A model generated the notes under the pieces. It searched no databases. It saw nothing but the letters and a program-made list of their open reading frames with translations, and was not told where the DNA came from. From Cytophagaceae bacterium SCN 52-12 (GTDB taxonomy: Bacteria > Bacteroidota > Bacteroidia > Cytophagales > Spirosomataceae), in NCBI GenBank assembly GCA_001724175.1, contig MEDT01000043.1, positions 1-52,818 on the forward strand: DNA of 52,818 bases, given 5' to 3'. Made by a program: the position numbers and the translations under genes. Shown piece after piece: positions 44,370 through 52,818 of this stretch (the first letter of the stretch is position 1; each line of letters opens with the position of its first letter).

Positions 44370-45194
44370 CTATTCTTCGAGATGATAGACCAGCAGCGGG
44401 ATCGAAGTCCTCACGATCAGCTTCGCCGTAACGCTCGGATCTACGAAAAGCTGCTCCAGTATGCCCCGGCTCCTGGTTGCTACCACCAGGAGATCGGCAT
44501 TCAGCTCTTTGGCATATTGCTCGATCCCGCCTATGACCGACCCGGCGTCCTCGATCATAAACTCGCTTTCCGGCAGGCCGAACTCAGCGGTAATTTCATG
44601 AATAAACTGGTTGTCTTCCTGGATATTAGGCTGCGTAAGCGAATTTATTTTCAGGAAAGTAATGCGTCCGCTCAGCTGCCTGGACAGCTCCAGCACTTTG
44701 CCGATCACGTGCCTTTCCTCATGCTCGAGCTGGGTGGCATATACTATTTCCCTGAAATTTTCCGGATGCGCCTGGGGCGGGATAACCAGGACCGGAACCT
44801 TCGAAATTTTCACGATGTCACTGGCGGCAGTACCGAAAAGCCTGTCGACAAACCCGCCGGTGCCCGTCCGGCCGATGATGACCAGCTCGGGTTTCAGCGC
44901 TTCTATTTTTCCTTTCACGACGTCGGCCACGATGCCCTGCTCCCAGATGCCCTCGGCCGAAAACCCTGCTGCGGTCAGGTCGTCGACATACTGCTGCAAA
45001 TCGTTTCTGAACGCTTCCTCGAAATCCTCGGGAAGCGGCATACCGGGTGCTCCCAGGGCAATATCAGGGATATAAGGCTGGTGGGCGTGCAAAACGTAAA
45101 GATGAGCGCCTGTAGTTTTGGCCAGTATCCGCGCAGCCGAAAGCGCGCGCTGGGCATTACTTGAAAAATCGACCGGAACAAGATAGCTTTTCAT
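44370..45194 (-). CDS. Tandem universal stress protein (UspA family)
   Basis: A 274-residue cytoplasmic protein with two Usp domains (about 1-145 and 150-274). MKSYLVPVDFSSNAQRAL opens domain one, whose ATP-binding loop G-R-T-G-T-G-G-F-V-D-R-L-F-G-T-A-A is intact. The loop in domain two (T-R-S-R-G-I-L-E-Q-L) is degenerate. The ATG at 45194 is chosen since an upstream in-frame extension of 21 residues is unlike the family. Confidence 0.92.
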   Translation of the reverse strand: MKSYLVPVDFSSNAQRALSAARILAKTTGAHLYVLHAHQPYIPDIALGAPGMPLPEDFEEAFRNDLQQYVDDLTAAGFSAEGIWEQGIVADVVKGKIEALKPELVIIGRTGTGGFVDRLFGTAASDIVKISKVPVLVIPPQAHPENFREIVYATQLEHEERHVIGKVLELSRQLSGRITFLKINSLTQPNIQEDNQFIHEITAEFGLPESEFMIEDAGSVIGGIEQYAKELNADLLVVATRSRGILEQLFVDPSVTAKLIVRTSIPLLVYHLEE

Positions 45195-45492
45195 AATGAC
45201 TAAAATATTAATGTAGTGAGTAGTTACCACCCCGGTAACGGGGATCGGAAGAAACAATCGCGCAATGAATCATCATAACAATGTACGGGGTCTGATGATA
45301 TTCCTAAATGACCATCGTCACCCTTCCAGCCTGCATCTATCATTGACAGGAAAACGCTGCCGGCGGCTTTCTGCTTATATTCATCTAAAATTTACGAACT
45401 TTTTTCAAAAAACTTCGGTAAATCATTAGTATGTTGAGTGTGAAATAGGAATAGCCATGAGCACGGTCTGATGGCTGATAGCTTTTATCCGA
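45195..45492. other. Divergent intergenic region between uspA and yqgE
   Basis: About 300 bp with no gene; promoters for both flanking genes must lie here. The right end carries the repeat word ATAGCCATGAGC (45451-45462) followed by CTGATGGCTGATAGC. No convincing TAnnTTTG box was seen. Confidence 0.5.
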
Positions 45493-46047
45493 ATGAAAGA
45501 GAACATAAGCAAAGGGACATTCCTGATCGCAGAGCCCTTCCTGAACGATCCCAACTTCGAGAGAAGCGTGATTTTCCTTTGTGAGCATTCCGAGGCCGGT
45601 TCTCTGGGGTTTGTGGTAAATTATGAGACGAACCTCTTCCTGGGTGACGTCCTGAATGAGAATATTTACGAAGATATTCCTTTGTTCCTTGGCGGGCCCG
45701 TCGAGAAAAACACGCTGCACTTCCTTCACAGGCGACCGGATCTTATCTCCGAAAGCGTGGAAATAGGCAACGGCATATATTGGGGCGGGAATTTTGAGCA
45801 GGCGAAGCAGGAACTCAATTCTTTCACCTTAAAACCTGAAGACATCCGCTTTTTTGTGGGCTACTCCGGTTGGTCGGCGGGCCAGCTGGCTGAAGAGATG
45901 AATCAGAAGACCTGGATCTTAGCCGACGCCGATGCGTCCTTTTTCTTCAGCACGCCGGTTAAAGAATTCTGGCGCGAGGTGCTCAAGCGGATGGGCGGTG
46001 AATACCGCTCGATCGCACACTACCCGATAGACCCTTCGCTCAATTAG
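45493..46047 (+). CDS. YqgE/AlgH family protein (DUF179)
   Basis: A 184-residue soluble protein. G-T-F-L-I-A-E-P-F-L-N-D-P-N-F-E-R-S-V (about 8-26) and G-Y-S-G-W-S-A-G-Q-L (about 123-132) are the signatures of YqgE/AlgH. The molecular role of the family is not settled. It starts 31 bp after an AGCCATGAGC repeat. Confidence 0.93.
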   Translation: MKENISKGTFLIAEPFLNDPNFERSVIFLCEHSEAGSLGFVVNYETNLFLGDVLNENIYEDIPLFLGGPVEKNTLHFLHRRPDLISESVEIGNGIYWGGNFEQAKQELNSFTLKPEDIRFFVGYSGWSAGQLAEEMNQKTWILADADASFFFSTPVKEFWREVLKRMGGEYRSIAHYPIDPSLN

Positions 46048-46116
46048 CTGCACCGCCTGAAACCGGCCGGCAATAGTAGTATATCCCGGTAACCGGCTTT
46101 TGACAGCATTATCCAA

Positions 46117-46908
46117 ATGCCTTATCCATATAACAGTATGCATTCTTCCTTTTACCCCGATCGATTCCAGGATCAGACAGTTTTTATTACCGGCGGCGCC
46201 GAAGGGCTTGGCAAAGCGATTGCCCGGAGAGCGGGCCGTGAAGGCGCGCGGCTGGCGCTTGCAGATTTCAATGAGCCCGCTTTGAAAAATACAGTAGACG
46301 AGCTGACCCGCGAAGGATTTACCGTAGCAGGCTATCATGCAGATATTTCAGACGAACAAAGCATCAGATCGGCGATAGACGAAGTCTCTGCCCGCTACGG
46401 GAAAATAGACGTGGCCATCAATTCTGCCGGTATCGTGGGCGCGACCAATACAAAAATTACCGAGTTCGCTACCTCCGATTTTGAACGGGTGGTACGTGTC
46501 AATCTTCTCGGAAGCTTCCTCCTTACAAAATACGCAGTTAAGGCAATGGAGCCTAACGGCTACGGAAGGATCCTGCTGATAGCCTCTATCGCCGGTAAGG
46601 AAGGGAACCCCGGGATGGTCGGGTATTCTGCAAGCAAATCCGGCGTGATCGGCCTCGTAAAAGGGGTGGCCAAAGAATATGCTACTTCCGGTATCACCAT
46701 CAACGGGCTTGCGCCTGCTGTGATTAAGACCGCTATGAATGCCGACACGGCCCCGGAGCAGTTGGCTTATATGACCGCCAAAATCCCTATGTCCAGATTG
46801 GGCACCGTGGAGGAAGTCGCGGCCATGGCCTCTTTTATCGTTTCGAAAGAGAACAGCTTCTCGACAGGGTTTATTTACGACATATCCGGGGGCAGGGCGA
46901 CGTATTAG
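46117..46908 (+). CDS. SDR family NAD(P)-dependent oxidoreductase
   Basis: A 263-residue classical short-chain dehydrogenase. The cofactor loop T-G-G-A-E-G-L-G is at 25-32, N-S-A-G-I-V follows near 105, and the catalytic Ser and Y-S-A-S-K come near 155-172. A-D-F-N after the second strand suggests NAD preference, which is inference. The family is close to 3-oxoacyl-ACP reductase and glucose dehydrogenase types; the substrate is unknown. An alternative ATG eight codons in (46138) is possible. Confidence 0.9.
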   Translation: MPYPYNSMHSSFYPDRFQDQTVFITGGAEGLGKAIARRAGREGARLALADFNEPALKNTVDELTREGFTVAGYHADISDEQSIRSAIDEVSARYGKIDVAINSAGIVGATNTKITEFATSDFERVVRVNLLGSFLLTKYAVKAMEPNGYGRILLIASIAGKEGNPGMVGYSASKSGVIGLVKGVAKEYATSGITINGLAPAVIKTAMNADTAPEQLAYMTAKIPMSRLGTVEEVAAMASFIVSKENSFSTGFIYDISGGRATY

Positions 46909-47101
46909 CATGACAAGTCCGGATAATAAAGGACTACTGCCGGTCTGCGATCAGGTCTGAAAAAAATATCAGAAAAAAATTTAGGGTAAACTGCTTTCCG
47001 GTTGTCATTGATCTGACCGGCGGGAATACGCCTGTCGCTTATGAAAGGGGCATTCCTGAAAACCCGGAAAAGAGTAAGGAAGAATTTAAACACTTTTAAT
47101 A

Positions 47102-47533
47102 ATGAATCGCAGTACTGGTTTCCTGTTTATCATTCTCCTGTTTGCCGCAACAGCATGTTCGAAAGAAACAGTCATACCACAGGAAAAAGCGCCGGCTGCC
47201 ATCCGGGAGTATATAGATAAACATTTCCCGGATCAGGCCATTCTCCAGGTCGTAAAAGACCGCGACGGACTTGACCTTTCCTATGACGTAACACTCGAAG
47301 GGCCTGTCAAACTTGAATTCAACAAAAAATATGAAGTGACGGGCATTGAAGCAACTGCGCAACTGCCGGACTCGGTAATTCCTGCAAAAATCCTCGGCTT
47401 TATAAACGAAAAATACCCTGATTCATACGTTAAAAGCTGGGAGCTGGATGACAAGCGGCAGGAGATCGAGCTTCAAAACGGGCTGGAGCTGGTTTTCAAT
47501 ATGAACGGTGATTTTCTCCGGATCGATTCTTAA
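47102..47533 (+). CDS. PepSY-like (PF11396-type) lipoprotein
   Basis: A 143-residue lipoprotein with lipobox A-T-A-C (Cys19). Two repeats of the PepSY-like domain follow (about 30-85 and 90-143): I-R-E-Y-I-D-K-H-F-P-D and I-L-G-F-I-N-E-K-Y-P-D. These periplasmic domains are thought to inhibit proteases or bind ligands. The gene stands alone and converges with the porP operon. Confidence 0.85.
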   Translation: MNRSTGFLFIILLFAATACSKETVIPQEKAPAAIREYIDKHFPDQAILQVVKDRDGLDLSYDVTLEGPVKLEFNKKYEVTGIEATAQLPDSVIPAKILGFINEKYPDSYVKSWELDDKRQEIELQNGLELVFNMNGDFLRIDS

Positions 47534-47566
47534 CAAAACAGCCGAGATGGCCTCTCTGGACAGATT

Positions 47567-47598
47567 CCCGCCCGTAAAGCAGGTGCTATCCGGGCGGG
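47567..47598. terminator. GC-rich hairpin between convergent genes
   Basis: CCCGCCCG (47567-47574) pairs with CGGGCGGG (47591-47598) around 16 bases, and outer GACAG/CTGTC bases extend the stem. It lies between two convergent genes and could serve both, although no T-run is present. Confidence 0.45.
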
Positions 47599-47608
47599 AC
47601 CTGTCATC

Positions 47609-48466
47609 TTAAAACTGGTACCGGAGCAACAGGTCTCCGTTATGGTCGGGATACAAAGGAGAGCGGTCGAGAGCGACTCCGATGAACAGCTTTTTCATGA
47701 TTCGCGCTTCTATCGCGTAAATACCCCTGAGCTCATTCACTCTGAGCGTATAGGAAAGGCTCACCCTGTTGAAAAGCGATGCAGACAGTCCCGCATCCAA
47801 AAGTATGTTCCGTTTCAGGCGCACCAGTATGTAAGGCGACACCTTTACCTGCCTGCCGAGGCCAAAGCGATAGGCGCTGTGAAACACAAAAGCGCGTATG
47901 TTCCTTATGGCATCTGCTTCCCGGATCGTAACTTTGCCTTCCAGTATATTGTGCACGGCCGCTCCAAGCGAAAAACCTCCGACCCCGAATTCGGCTCCAA
48001 AGTCCAGGTCGGGTGTAAACCGCACGGAAGTTCCTTCTTCAGAAACAGGAAACGTAAGATCGCCCCAGCGAATCCTGTCAACATTGAGGACACCTCTGGC
48101 ACTCAGGCTCAGACCGGCCCTCCCGAGAGGTATTTCGCGGATATAACCGCCATAGATCCCGTTGCGGGAAAAATAAGAGTAACGATCATTTAGATATGCC
48201 ACCGAAAAGAGGCCTTTCGGACTGGAGGTCCTGCTTATAAAATTGGCCAGTAAAGTCACCGGCTTGTCCCAGATTTCCTTGTCATTCGCCACAAACTTTC
48301 TCTTACCCAATACAGACACATAGTGATCTGAAGTGCTGTCGATCGGAAGTGAAGCCGGGTTGAAATAGTTCATATCCCTGTTATACAGCGAGGGACTCAG
48401 GTAGTGCTGCGCATAAGAAGACACAGCCGTCATAACCAGGAAAAGCACCCATAACGAAGTTCTCAT
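47609..48466 (-). CDS. PorP/SprF family outer-membrane protein
   Basis: A 285-residue protein with a signal peptide (about 1-20, V-S-S-Y-A-Q) and a predicted beta-barrel body. Y-N-R-D-M-N-Y-F-N-P-A-S near the N-terminus and the closing aromatic F at the C-terminus are typical of PorP/SprF proteins, which retain type IX-secreted adhesins at the surface. No other T9SS gene or large adhesin is nearby. It overlaps the lipoprotein hydrolase gene upstream by four bases. Confidence 0.85.
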   Translation of the reverse strand: MRTSLWVLFLVMTAVSSYAQHYLSPSLYNRDMNYFNPASLPIDSTSDHYVSVLGKRKFVANDKEIWDKPVTLLANFISRTSSPKGLFSVAYLNDRYSYFSRNGIYGGYIREIPLGRAGLSLSARGVLNVDRIRWGDLTFPVSEEGTSVRFTPDLDFGAEFGVGGFSLGAAVHNILEGKVTIREADAIRNIRAFVFHSAYRFGLGRQVKVSPYILVRLKRNILLDAGLSASLFNRVSLSYTLRVNELRGIYAIEARIMKKLFIGVALDRSPLYPDHNGDLLLRYQF

Positions 48467-49644
48467 TTCAGCAGATCGAAATCAGCAAGCGTATTTTTGA
48501 TAAAGTTTCCCAGTTCCGTATCGTGTTTCCCGCCTTCATAACGGTAAAGCGTCACATCTCCTCCCTCATTCTTCAATCCTTCCAAAACGGTCGTGGAGAC
48601 GGTAATCGGGACCAGGTCATCTGCATCTCCGTGATGCAGGAATACCTTTCCCCTTGGTTTCCAGCCCTGGTGGAACGAATTATCTTCGAGCACCTTCATC
48701 ACTTCCGTATCGGAACCTGTTATGACGCCGGCCATGAAAAGATGGTTAAAGACACGTTCGGGATTGAGAGAGGGAACAATCAGGGCCGACATTTCATCGT
48801 AAACCGGGTACGAATAAAGCTGGTCGGTAGGCCGCCGGAGACCGGAAAATTTATTGATTGCATACACTCCCCAGGACAGAATAGGCAGAACAAGCTTATT
48901 GGAGCCTCTGCTCCTGATAAATTGACTGACATACCACTTTACATTGCTCAACCCGGCCAGGCTGGAGCTGGCCACGACACGAAACTCTTCCCCGTACTGC
49001 TCCTGGATATACTTGTGCGCAGAAAGACAGGCCCCTCCCCCCTGCGACCAGCCCGTTATGAAAAGGTTCTGATCATACACCAGGTCCGTCTGAGAAAGTA
49101 AAAAAGATCTGGAGGCAAGCAATCCGTCGATATTCGCCTTAAAAAGCTCCGGAAAACAGATATAGGGGTGATCTTTATCTGCAGTAAGGCCGAAACCTAT
49201 ATAGTCGGGAAGGAATACGACATAACCGGCAGAGGCCCATCCGAGCCCCATGTTACGCACATCACGGTGGGTATCGGTACTTCCTTTATAGAGAGACGGG
49301 GCTATATTCTCCGATCCCAGCAGCCTGGAAGGGATCTCCGTGCCATGACAATACATAAGCAGGCGCGCATCGGTGACGCCCTCCGGGATCACAAGCAGCC
49401 CCGCAGAATTAATCGGTTTCCCCTGGTATTCCGTGCGGTACGTCAAACGGTAAAACCGGACGCCGTGCTTCACTATTGTTTCCGGGTCCAGCTCGGTGAT
49501 ACGCTCTTTAATTTCCTCTACCCCCAGGGCGCCGTTCAGCGAAGACTCCAGTAGCTCACCGCGTTCTGCAGGCGTAAAATCAGCCTCTTTTTCGCATCCT
49601 GAAAACAGGAAAAGAGCCAGCGACAGGTAAATAATTTTATTCAT
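48463..49644 (-). CDS. Alpha/beta hydrolase lipoprotein (secretory lipase-like)
   Basis: A 393-residue lipoprotein, Cys17 in F-S-G-C. The start at 49644 is chosen because the lipoprotein signal begins there; a frame extension of seven residues exists. The nucleophile elbow G-W-S-Q-G-G (Ser200) and H-G-D-A-D-D-L-V-P (about 340) mark an alpha/beta hydrolase related to secretory lipases and prolyl-oligopeptidase-like esterases. The natural substrate is unknown. It shares an operon with porP downstream. Confidence 0.85.
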   Translation of the reverse strand: MNKIIYLSLALFLFSGCEKEADFTPAERGELLESSLNGALGVEEIKERITELDPETIVKHGVRFYRLTYRTEYQGKPINSAGLLVIPEGVTDARLLMYCHGTEIPSRLLGSENIAPSLYKGSTDTHRDVRNMGLGWASAGYVVFLPDYIGFGLTADKDHPYICFPELFKANIDGLLASRSFLLSQTDLVYDQNLFITGWSQGGGACLSAHKYIQEQYGEEFRVVASSSLAGLSNVKWYVSQFIRSRGSNKLVLPILSWGVYAINKFSGLRRPTDQLYSYPVYDEMSALIVPSLNPERVFNHLFMAGVITGSDTEVMKVLEDNSFHQGWKPRGKVFLHHGDADDLVPITVSTTVLEGLKNEGGDVTLYRYEGGKHDTELGNFIKNTLADFDLLK

Positions 49645-49829
49645 ATAACCGACAATAGTAACCAAATATACAGCAAGCCGCTATCTTTTCAAATGGACGT
49701 CTGAAGCCTCAAATTCTCGATCCTGCCCGCGGCCGGCATCAAAATATCAGATTTATTGAGTAGGTTTATCCGGCCTGTCTTCGCGGTCGCATGGTTTGAT
49801 TGTTACATCATTACATTAATCCTATACAG

Positions 49830-51329
49830 ATGAAACACCTGATTTCGGTTTTAACAATAGTCCTGGTAAACTTTTCGCCCGCTTTAAAAGCGCAGCAGGG
49901 ACCGGAATACAGCCTGAAAAAAGAAGAGCTGGAAGCCCACATGCGTATCCTTGCTTCCGATGAGCTGGAAGGCAGGCGTACCGGCGAGCAGGGCAACCGC
50001 GTTGCTGCGCGCTACATCGCAGAACAATTCAGGAGATATGGCCTTTCTCCCGTCCCAGGGCAAAAAGACTATTACCAGCCCGTCTGGTTCGAGAAAACCC
50101 TGGCCGAGAAAAAAGGCGTCCTTACTGCCGGAGCCGAGCGTCTTGAGCATGAAAAAGACTGGATCCTGCTCTCGGGCGAAAAAACAGAACTTACAGCCCC
50201 GGTCGTTTATGCAGGATATGGTCTGGAAGATGCCTCCAAAAAATGGGACGACTATAAGGGCCTCGACGTAAAGGGGAAAATTGTGGTGGTCCAAAGCGGG
50301 CTGCCGGAGTCGCAATCACCCAGAGAGAGCATTGCGACTGCCGGGCAAAAAAGGAAGCTTGCCGCCGAAAAGGGAGCCGTAGCCCTGGTAGAGCTTTACA
50401 ATGCTTCCACACCCTGGAATTTTATTGCCAGGTTCATGGCGGGGGAGCGGCTCGGCATAGCGCCCGAAAACGCCGCCCCTTCGTCGCTCCCTCACTTCTG
50501 GGCAAACGGGAAGGAAGCCAGGGTAACCAGGGCGCTCAGGGATGCAAAGCAGGTGACCATTTCGAACGAAGGAAGAAGCATACGACAGGTCCTGAGCTAT
50601 AACGTGGCAGGCTATATCGAGGGTTCAGACCCTCGGCTCAAAGACCAGTACATTCTGCTGTCGGCCCACTACGACCATGTCGGCGTAGGGGCCCAGGGAG
50701 GACAGCCTTATACGCCCGAAGACAGCATCTTCAACGGCGCCAGGGATAACGCCTTCGGCGTGACGGGGATGCTCGCCGCTGCGAAATCGCTGGCAGAATC
50801 AAAACCGAAACGCTCGGTCCTTTTTGTGGCCTTTACCGGGGAAGAGCTCGGCCTGCTCGGCAGCCGTTACTACGCCGATCTTCCTCTGCTGCCGCTCAGC
50901 AAATGCATCTTCAACCTGAATTCCGACGGCGCCGGGTACAATGATACAAGCGTGCTGGCGGTCATCGGGCTCAAACGAACGGGAGCGTCTAAACAAATTG
51001 AAGAAGCAGCCGGAGCCTTTGGCCTGGGTGTGGTGGGAGATCCCGCCGAAGAGCAAAACCTGTTCGACCGTTCGGACAACGTCAATTTCGCCTCGAAAGG
51101 AATACCCGCACCGACCTTTTCGGCCGGCTTCAGGGATTTCGACACCGAAATCATGAAGTATTACCACCAGGCCATCGACAACCCTGAAACGATCGACTAT
51201 GACTACCTGCTCCGGTATAGCCAGGCATATACGCTGGCAGCGCGGCTCATTGCCAACCTGGCCGATCCTCCGAAATGGGTGGCCGGTGATAAATATGAGC
51301 AGGCTTCAAAGGAGCTCTACGGATATTAA
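49830..51329 (+). CDS. Secreted M28 family metallopeptidase with PA domain
   Basis: A 499-residue protein with a signal peptide (about 1-22). A protease-associated domain (about 105-235) is inserted before the M28 catalytic domain. Zinc ligands and catalytic residues are visible: His280 in S-A-H-Y-D-H-V-G, Asp306 in G-A-R-D-N-A-F-G, and Glu338/Glu339 in G-E-E-L-G-L-L-G. It is an aminopeptidase-type enzyme of the periplasm or surface. The start at 49830 leads directly into the signal peptide. Confidence 0.93.
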   Translation: MKHLISVLTIVLVNFSPALKAQQGPEYSLKKEELEAHMRILASDELEGRRTGEQGNRVAARYIAEQFRRYGLSPVPGQKDYYQPVWFEKTLAEKKGVLTAGAERLEHEKDWILLSGEKTELTAPVVYAGYGLEDASKKWDDYKGLDVKGKIVVVQSGLPESQSPRESIATAGQKRKLAAEKGAVALVELYNASTPWNFIARFMAGERLGIAPENAAPSSLPHFWANGKEARVTRALRDAKQVTISNEGRSIRQVLSYNVAGYIEGSDPRLKDQYILLSAHYDHVGVGAQGGQPYTPEDSIFNGARDNAFGVTGMLAAAKSLAESKPKRSVLFVAFTGEELGLLGSRYYADLPLLPLSKCIFNLNSDGAGYNDTSVLAVIGLKRTGASKQIEEAAGAFGLGVVGDPAEEQNLFDRSDNVNFASKGIPAPTFSAGFRDFDTEIMKYYHQAIDNPETIDYDYLLRYSQAYTLAARLIANLADPPKWVAGDKYEQASKELYGY

Positions 51330-51343
51330 AATGCAGTCAGGAA

Positions 51344-51420
51344 GAGTTGAAAATTGAAAGTGGAGAGTTGAAAGTTATCCTCTCCATTTTCAATTTTCAA
51401 CTTTCAACTTTCAACTTTCA
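51344..51420 (+). repeat. Long AACTTTCAAC-type hairpin with tandem tail
   Basis: Two 24-base arms (51344-51367 and 51380-51403) are complementary with two mismatches around a 12-base loop. The right arm runs into about three copies of the heptamer CTTTCAA. It follows the M28 stop and may terminate that transcript. The same words occur at 13741-13800. Confidence 0.7.
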
Positions 51421-51436
51421 AAAAACCACTTGTTTT

Positions 51437-51452
51437 TTTAGACTAACCTAAA
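51437..51452 (+). promoter_or_regulatory. DtxR/MntR-like operator upstream of the ZIP gene
   Basis: TTTAGACTAACCTAAA is a near-palindrome of the TTTAGGnnnnCCTAAA type bound by DtxR/MntR-family metal regulators. It lies just upstream of the -33 box of the ZIP transporter promoter, so control by iron or manganese status is a reasonable inference. Confidence 0.55.
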
Positions 51453-51459
51453 TATATTT

Positions 51460-51488
51460 TTGAAATACTCTAAACTGTATTATTTTTG
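51460..51488 (+). promoter_or_regulatory. Promoter of the ZIP transporter gene
   Basis: TTG (51460-51462) and TATTTTTG (51481-51488) fit the -33/-7 boxes with an 18-bp spacer, slightly short. Confidence 0.5.
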
Positions 51489-51530
51489 TAATGTTGACCA
51501 TGTATAACGTTTATTACATAAAATACCGGT

Positions 51531-52322
51531 TTGGAAGCTCATATCACTACAGCTTTTTTGATTACCCTCCTGGCGGGGATATCCACCGGGATCGGTAGCG
51601 CAATCGCCCTGCTGGCCAAACGCACGAACACAAAGTTCCTTTGCGTGTCGCTCGGATTTTCGGCCGGGGTAATGCTTTATGTTTCATTTATGGAGCTGCT
51701 CCCCGAGTCGCTCCGGGAGCTCACCGGCGCGTGGGGAGAAAAGCGGGGCACGCTGTACCTGCTGATCTCCTTTTTTTCGGGCATTGCGCTTATCGCGCTT
51801 ATCGATGTGCTGGTACCCAAGCAGGCAAACCCGCACGAAGTGCACGGGGTAGAAGATATGCATAAGAAGGTGAAGCTGAAACGGGTGGGTGTAATGGTCG
51901 CGCTTTCCATAGCGATTCACAACTTTCCAGAAGGCATAGCTACCTTTACATCTGCGTTGGTGAGCATGGAAGTCGCCATACCGATCGCTATTGCCATAGC
52001 CATTCATAATATACCGGAAGGCATAGCTGTCGCGGTTCCTATATTCCACTCTACCGGGAGCAAGTCAAAAGCCTTCTGGTATTCGTTTTCATCGGGCCTG
52101 GCGGAGCCGGTAGGTGCGCTGATCGCCTATCTTTTCCTGATGCCCTACTGGTCGGTCACGATCAATGGCGTAGTCCTGGCATCGGTAGCGGGCATTATGA
52201 TCTTCATATCGCTTGACGAGCTGCTTCCTACCGCTGAGAAATTCGGGGAGCATCATCTGGCTATCTGGGGCATGATAGCCGGCATGTTCCTCATGGCGGC
52301 TAGCCTTTATGCTTTCATATAG
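51531..52322 (+). CDS. zupT: ZIP family divalent metal transporter (ZupT-like)
   Basis: A 263-residue, eight-helix inner-membrane transporter for zinc, iron or manganese uptake. The two metal-site helices are clear: H-N-F-P-E-G-I-A (TM4, about 128-135) and H-N-I-P-E-G-I-A (TM5, about 163-170). A histidine-containing loop follows TM3 (N-P-H-E-V-H-G). There is no in-frame ATG, so TTG at 51531 is the only sensible start. The upstream DtxR/MntR-like box suggests regulation by iron or manganese. Confidence 0.9.
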   Translation: MEAHITTAFLITLLAGISTGIGSAIALLAKRTNTKFLCVSLGFSAGVMLYVSFMELLPESLRELTGAWGEKRGTLYLLISFFSGIALIALIDVLVPKQANPHEVHGVEDMHKKVKLKRVGVMVALSIAIHNFPEGIATFTSALVSMEVAIPIAIAIAIHNIPEGIAVAVPIFHSTGSKSKAFWYSFSSGLAEPVGALIAYLFLMPYWSVTINGVVLASVAGIMIFISLDELLPTAEKFGEHHLAIWGMIAGMFLMAASLYAFI

Positions 52323-52440
52323 GCAATATAATTATTACAGGATATTGTTTAGGTTAATACATATAATGAGCTTGTCGTATATTTATTCGTACAGGTTCTG
52401 TATTTGATTCTTAATTTTGCAAAAATTTCACAAATCGTTT

Positions 52441-52818
52441 ATGTCAACAGCAACAGTTAATTGTCCCGTCCTTTATGTCATAGACTTTGACAGCACTTTT
52501 ACCAAAGTCGAAGGGTTAGACGAGCTGGCCTCACTGGCGCTCGCCGGACACCCTAACCGAGATTCCATAGTTGCACAAATCCGGGAATTAACGGATATGG
52601 GAATGAACGGCGAGATCTCGTTTTCGGAAGGGCTGAGAAGAAGAATTGAATTGTTGTCTGCCAATAAACGGCATATCACGCAGCTTGTAGAGTACCTGCG
52701 CTCAAAGGTATCCAATTCCTTCCTGCGGAATAAGCAGTTCCTGAGCGACAATGCCGACAGGATTTACATTGTTTCCAGCGGGTTCAAAGAATTCATCGTC
52801 CCGGTTGTTTCCGGGCTG
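52441..52818 (+). CDS. HAD-IB phosphatase, phosphoserine phosphatase-like (C-terminus cut by window)
   Basis: The first 126 residues are visible. V-I-D-F-D-S-T-F-T (about 13-21) is HAD motif I with the nucleophile Asp, and I-V-S-S-G-F is motif II. The helical cap between them (G-L-D-E-L-A, M-N-G-E-I-S-F-S-E-G-L-R-R-R) is typical of SerB-like enzymes. In some Bacteroidota this domain is fused to a phosphoglycerate dehydrogenase, which would link it to serine synthesis; the window ends too early to tell. TAATTTTG (52412-52419) matches the -7 box. Confidence 0.85.
   Translation, partial: MSTATVNCPVLYVIDFDSTFTKVEGLDELASLALAGHPNRDSIVAQIRELTDMGMNGEISFSEGLRRRIELLSANKRHITQLVEYLRSKVSNSFLRNKQFLSDNADRIYIVSSGFKEFIVPVVSGL

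Overview
The window looks like chromosomal DNA of a Bacteroidota bacterium, most likely a Cytophagales member related to Spirosomataceae/Dyadobacter (genus is inference only). Signs are a SusC/SusD pair behind an ECF sigma/FecR regulator, a PorP/SprF protein, DUF6686 and TM2/DUF2752 proteins, Bacteroidota-type promoters (TTG-N18-21-TAnnTTTG), weak Shine-Dalgarno sites and moderate GC. No insertion sequence, phage, CRISPR array or rRNA is visible.

Layout. 1-5017 (minus): a cut DUF2520 protein, rodA, mrdA (PBP2) and a secreted SMP-30/gluconolactonase. 5083-6918 (minus): an LTA-synthase-type membrane sulfatase. 7095-12844 (plus): a complete seven-gene Mrp/Mnh Na+/H+ antiporter operon, A to G. 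12845-13184: a gene-free stretch with REP-like palindromes. 13185-27395 (plus): a glycan-utilisation-like locus with ECF sigma, FecR, SusC, SusD, a PVC-type dehydrogenase/cytochrome c gene broken by a frameshift, a ceramidase-like hydrolase, a NagX/DUF5009 acyltransferase and a divergent GH28. A secreted ester hydrolase converges on it (27396-28592, minus).

28688-30565: DUF6686, ferritin, tRNA-Thr(TGT), then 566 bp without a gene that holds a possible small structured RNA on the minus strand. 30566-32048 (minus): a second ECF sigma with a putative anti-sigma partner. 32280-38838 (plus): TetR, RND adaptor, RND pump and TolC-like channel. 38841-42104 (minus): a tricorn-like protease. 42243-44252 (minus): a compact operon of TM2, DUF2752, DUF4870-like and M48 protease genes. 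44370-45194 (minus): tandem universal stress protein. 45493-47533 (plus): YqgE, an SDR and a PepSY-like lipoprotein. 47609-49644 (minus): an alpha/beta hydrolase lipoprotein followed by PorP/SprF. 49830-52322 (plus): M28 peptidase and a ZIP metal transporter behind a DtxR/MntR-like box. 52441 to the end: N-terminus of a HAD-IB phosphatase.

Working together: the SusCD locus combines outer-membrane glycan import with periplasmic oxidation, deacylation or acyl transfer, and pectin-type hydrolysis, under sigma/FecR control. Most of the rest is housekeeping: cell elongation, ion homeostasis, drug efflux, iron storage and metal uptake. The most notable observations are the single-frame break in the cytochrome gene, the unusual enzyme mix of the SusCD locus, the candidate small RNA near 30.3-30.5 kb, several dispersed palindromic intergenic repeats, and the metal-regulator box before the ZIP gene.
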